Origin: Flavobacteriales bacterium
Lineage (GTDB): Bacteria; Bacteroidota; Bacteroidia; NS11-12g; UBA955
Direction of reading: 5' to 3'
Length of the DNA stretch: 6,639 nucleotides
Assembly (NCBI GenBank): GCA_947450405.1
Contig: CANFVI010000092.1
Span: forward strand, 1-6,639
Numbering within the stretch: position 1 is the stretch's first letter; every line of letters starts with the position of its first letter. Below are positions 4,948-6,639 of the stretch, piece after piece. The notes beneath the pieces were generated by a model, which did not search any database, had not been told where the DNA came from, and saw only the letters and a program-made list of their open reading frames with translations. The position numbers were made by a program, and so were the translations under genes.

Positions 4948-6519
4948 TTATTTGGTTTTATACTTTTCGTTATGCTCTATAAATTCTGCAATTTTCTCTA
5001 CATCAATTCTGTTGGCAATAATTTTCTTGTTAGAATCTAGAATGAAAATTGTAGGACTTGCAATTACATAGTAAGAATAGAGAGCGTCGGCGTATTTTTG
5101 ACTCTGTACTTCACCACGAATTAAATGAATGAATTCTTTCATTTCTGGGTGTTCTTTGGTGTATTCATGCCATTCTTTCTTTTTGTCGCCTGACGATAAT
5201 GCAATAACCTTCCATCCTTTGCTCTTATTTTCTGCATAAAGTTTAGCCAATTTAGGCATTACTTCTTTGCAATGTCCACATGTAGGGTCCCAGAAAATCA
5301 TAATGGTGTAAGGAGCTCTAATTGAATTGGTTCTTACCCATGCACTATCTAAATTTTTCAACTCTAATTCAGGTGCTACTTGTCCAATTAGCGTATGAGA
5401 ACGTCTGAATGCATTCTCGCACATTTTGGCAACGGTAACACTATCAACCCACCATGCTTTTCCTGCGCAATAATTAGATAGGGCCATGTGAACAAATGCC
5501 TTATCCAATCCCATAACATTACTTGATTCAAATCTGTTGGTTAAGTACCAAATAATATATTTTTCATTTTCAATTGAGTTTTTGCTTTTTGCCAAAAGCC
5601 ATTCACTTGCTACAATACATGTATCGGCATCAGGAACAATCACTTTGTCAAAGTAAAAATCTAATTTTTGTTTCAATACGTTCACTGGCATTCTCACTAA
5701 TCCATCTTCATTGAAATCAACATGGTCCCAATAGTGTAACTTGAAATAGTTAAATGGATATGCGCTGTCTTTAGTTCCATCTGCTTTGGTTGGCAATACC
5801 GATGGGAAATCAACCGCAATTAAAGAATATAAGAAACGAGACAATAAATTTTTGGGATGAGTGGCAATAAAAAGGGAATCTGAAGCTTCTTTTTCTCTTA
5901 AATATGCAGCTTTTTTAGGTTCTAAGCGTTTGATATTCGCAGGCGTTGAATCTTTTTTGATTTCTTCATCTAATGCAACTAACTTTTCAATCACAGACAT
6001 TTTAGAAACTTGATATTGAACAAAATCAGAATTTTCTGTTGAACCATCCACCTTCATTTTTTTGTAATATTCTCTTTCATAGAAAGACGTATCGAAAGTA
6101 ATTGTGAAATCTTGATCGTCGTCGATCATAAATTCAAAATAATCTTTCTTCTCCGGCAATACGAATAAATACATGCCTCGTTGTAATTTTGTAGGACTTG
6201 GCTTTTTGGTATTGTAACTACCGTTAAAAGTAGCAATTCCATTTGATTGAACTTCTGCAGTATCTCTTAGGTATTTACCACCAATGTGATGATCGGCTAG
6301 AAAAACCATTTGACCTGGTTTTAATGCTTTACACTTAAATTTAATGCTATAAGAACCTGGCTCACGTCCATCCCAATTTGTTTTATTCTTGAGTTCTGGA
6401 TACATGCCAACTGTATTTCGTTTTACAGGAGGTGTAATTCTTTGATAAGGAATGATTTGTGCATTCGACCAAAGTGTGGTAAGCACAAAAGCTAGTGTTA
6501 AAAAATATTTATGCTTCAT
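4948..6519 (-). CDS. periplasmic TlpA-like thioredoxin-fold protein with DUF5106-type N-terminal region
   Basis: The product is 523 residues. The signal peptide (M-K-H-K-Y-F-L-T-L-A-F-V-L-T-T-L-W-S-N-A, then Q) lacks a lipobox cysteine, so a soluble periplasmic protein is expected. Residues about 50-155 look like a beta-rich DUF4369-like region. Residues about 160-365 form a long helical section of DUF5106 type (for example H-P-K-N-L-L-S-R-F at 221-229 and Y-P-F-N-Y-F-K-L-H-Y-W at 254-264). Residues about 380-523 are a thioredoxin/AhpC-TSA domain with the redox motif W-D-P-T-C414-G-H-C417 and the cis-proline region A-S-P489-T. Proteins of this build are common in Bacteroidota and are thought to act as thiol:disulfide oxidoreductases; the natural substrate is unknown. 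The ATG at 6519 is preferred over an in-frame TTG at 6564 because it starts the signal peptide. No convincing promoter was found in the 53-bp divergent gap. It is convergent with the gene at 4300. Confidence 0.85.
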   Translation of the reverse strand: MKHKYFLTLAFVLTTLWSNAQIIPYQRITPPVKRNTVGMYPELKNKTNWDGREPGSYSIKFKCKALKPGQMVFLADHHIGGKYLRDTAEVQSNGIATFNGSYNTKKPSPTKLQRGMYLFVLPEKKDYFEFMIDDDQDFTITFDTSFYEREYYKKMKVDGSTENSDFVQYQVSKMSVIEKLVALDEEIKKDSTPANIKRLEPKKAAYLREKEASDSLFIATHPKNLLSRFLYSLIAVDFPSVLPTKADGTKDSAYPFNYFKLHYWDHVDFNEDGLVRMPVNVLKQKLDFYFDKVIVPDADTCIVASEWLLAKSKNSIENEKYIIWYLTNRFESSNVMGLDKAFVHMALSNYCAGKAWWVDSVTVAKMCENAFRRSHTLIGQVAPELELKNLDSAWVRTNSIRAPYTIMIFWDPTCGHCKEVMPKLAKLYAENKSKGWKVIALSSGDKKKEWHEYTKEHPEMKEFIHLIRGEVQSQKYADALYSYYVIASPTIFILDSNKKIIANRIDVEKIAEFIEHNEKYKTK

Positions 6520-6572
6520 TGTTTTTACTAAAATCTCCGTAAATTTAGACAAATTTTGTTCCAAAACGTAGT

Positions 6573-6639
6573 ATGGATTCTGAAAACTATAATTTTTATG
6601 ATCGAATTTTCGATGTAGTGAGATTAATTCCCCATGGAA
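6573..6639 (+). CDS. N-terminus of a probable MGMT/alkyltransferase-like (ATL) family protein (3' end outside the window)
   Basis: From the ATG at 6573 the frame is open to the right edge, 22 full codons: M-D-S-E-N-Y-N-F-Y-D-R-I-F-D-V-V-R-L-I-P-H-G. The pattern F-Y-D-R-I-F-D-V-V-R-L-I-P-x-G is the start of the DNA-binding domain in methylated-DNA-protein cysteine methyltransferase and alkyltransferase-like proteins, which usually continues K/R-V-T-T/S-Y-G. In Bacteroidota this is often a short protein of about 110 residues (COG3695). The position of the alkyl-acceptor cysteine (P-C-H-R) or its ATL tryptophan replacement lies outside the window, so repair enzyme and ATL cannot be told apart. 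The gene is divergent from the thioredoxin-like gene, with 53 bp between the start codons. A weak -7-like AAATTTTG lies at 6551-6558. With only 22 residues visible this is a moderate call. Confidence 0.6.
   Translation, partial: MDSENYNFYDRIFDVVRLIPHG

Noticed and set aside
6520..6564. TTG start extending the thioredoxin-like protein by 15 residues
   Set aside because: It would place charged residues before a complete signal peptide that begins exactly at the ATG at 6519.
1..6639. A multi-gene defence, secretion or biosynthetic system
   Set aside because: The genes point in mixed directions, most have separate promoters and terminators, and they belong to common housekeeping or envelope families. 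No nuclease, helicase, toxin, transposase, integrase or modular synthase was seen.
1..6639. tRNA, rRNA, CRISPR array, insertion sequence or riboswitch
   Set aside because: No cloverleaf with a T-loop motif, no regularly spaced repeats, no terminal inverted repeats with a transposase gene, and no recognisable riboswitch core were found by reading. The spacers are all under 210 bases and are accounted for by promoters and hairpins.

Overview
The window looks like ordinary chromosomal DNA from a low-GC member of the Bacteroidota. Four things point there. The start codons lack a Shine-Dalgarno sequence. Several genes are preceded by the Bacteroidota promoter pattern (a TTG-type -33 element about 20-24 bases from TANNTTTG). 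The exported proteins have short signal peptides ending in A-Q. One gene encodes a TlpA-like thioredoxin with a long N-terminal extension of the DUF5106 type, which is typical of this phylum. I cannot name a genus.

Layout, left to right. (1) The C-terminal part of a small membrane protein resembling DUF6629, cut by the left edge (+). (2) A 153-residue SRPBCC/START-like ligand-binding protein (+). (3) A 199-bp spacer holding a weak terminator, an operator-like dyad and a good promoter. (4) An outer-membrane PagL-like acyloxyacyl hydrolase homologue (+) with a GTG start. (5) A perfect 22-bp inverted repeat acting as a bidirectional terminator. (6) A membrane fatty acid desaturase (-) with its own promoter and a dyad over the predicted transcription start. 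(7) An OmpA-like small outer-membrane beta-barrel (-). (8) A compact divergent promoter region. (9) An unassigned exported, probably beta-barrel protein (+). (10) A second bidirectional terminator. (11) A DUF5106/TlpA-type thioredoxin-fold protein of the periplasm (-). (12) Divergent from it and cut by the right edge, the first 22 codons of a probable MGMT/alkyltransferase-like DNA-repair protein (+).

The common theme is the cell envelope: lipid A or outer-membrane remodelling (PagL-like protein), acyl-chain desaturation, two small exported beta-barrels and an extracytoplasmic thiol oxidoreductase. However, almost every gene appears to have its own promoter, and both convergent pairs are separated by strong terminators. 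The window therefore reads as a set of single-gene transcription units, not an operon or a dedicated system. I saw no mobile element, CRISPR array, tRNA, rRNA or phage gene, and I do not think a new multi-gene system is present. The points most worth a second look are the altered residue at the presumed PagL glutamate position, the regulatory dyads next to the two lipid-related genes, the abutting divergent promoters and the probably leaderless gene at 4300.
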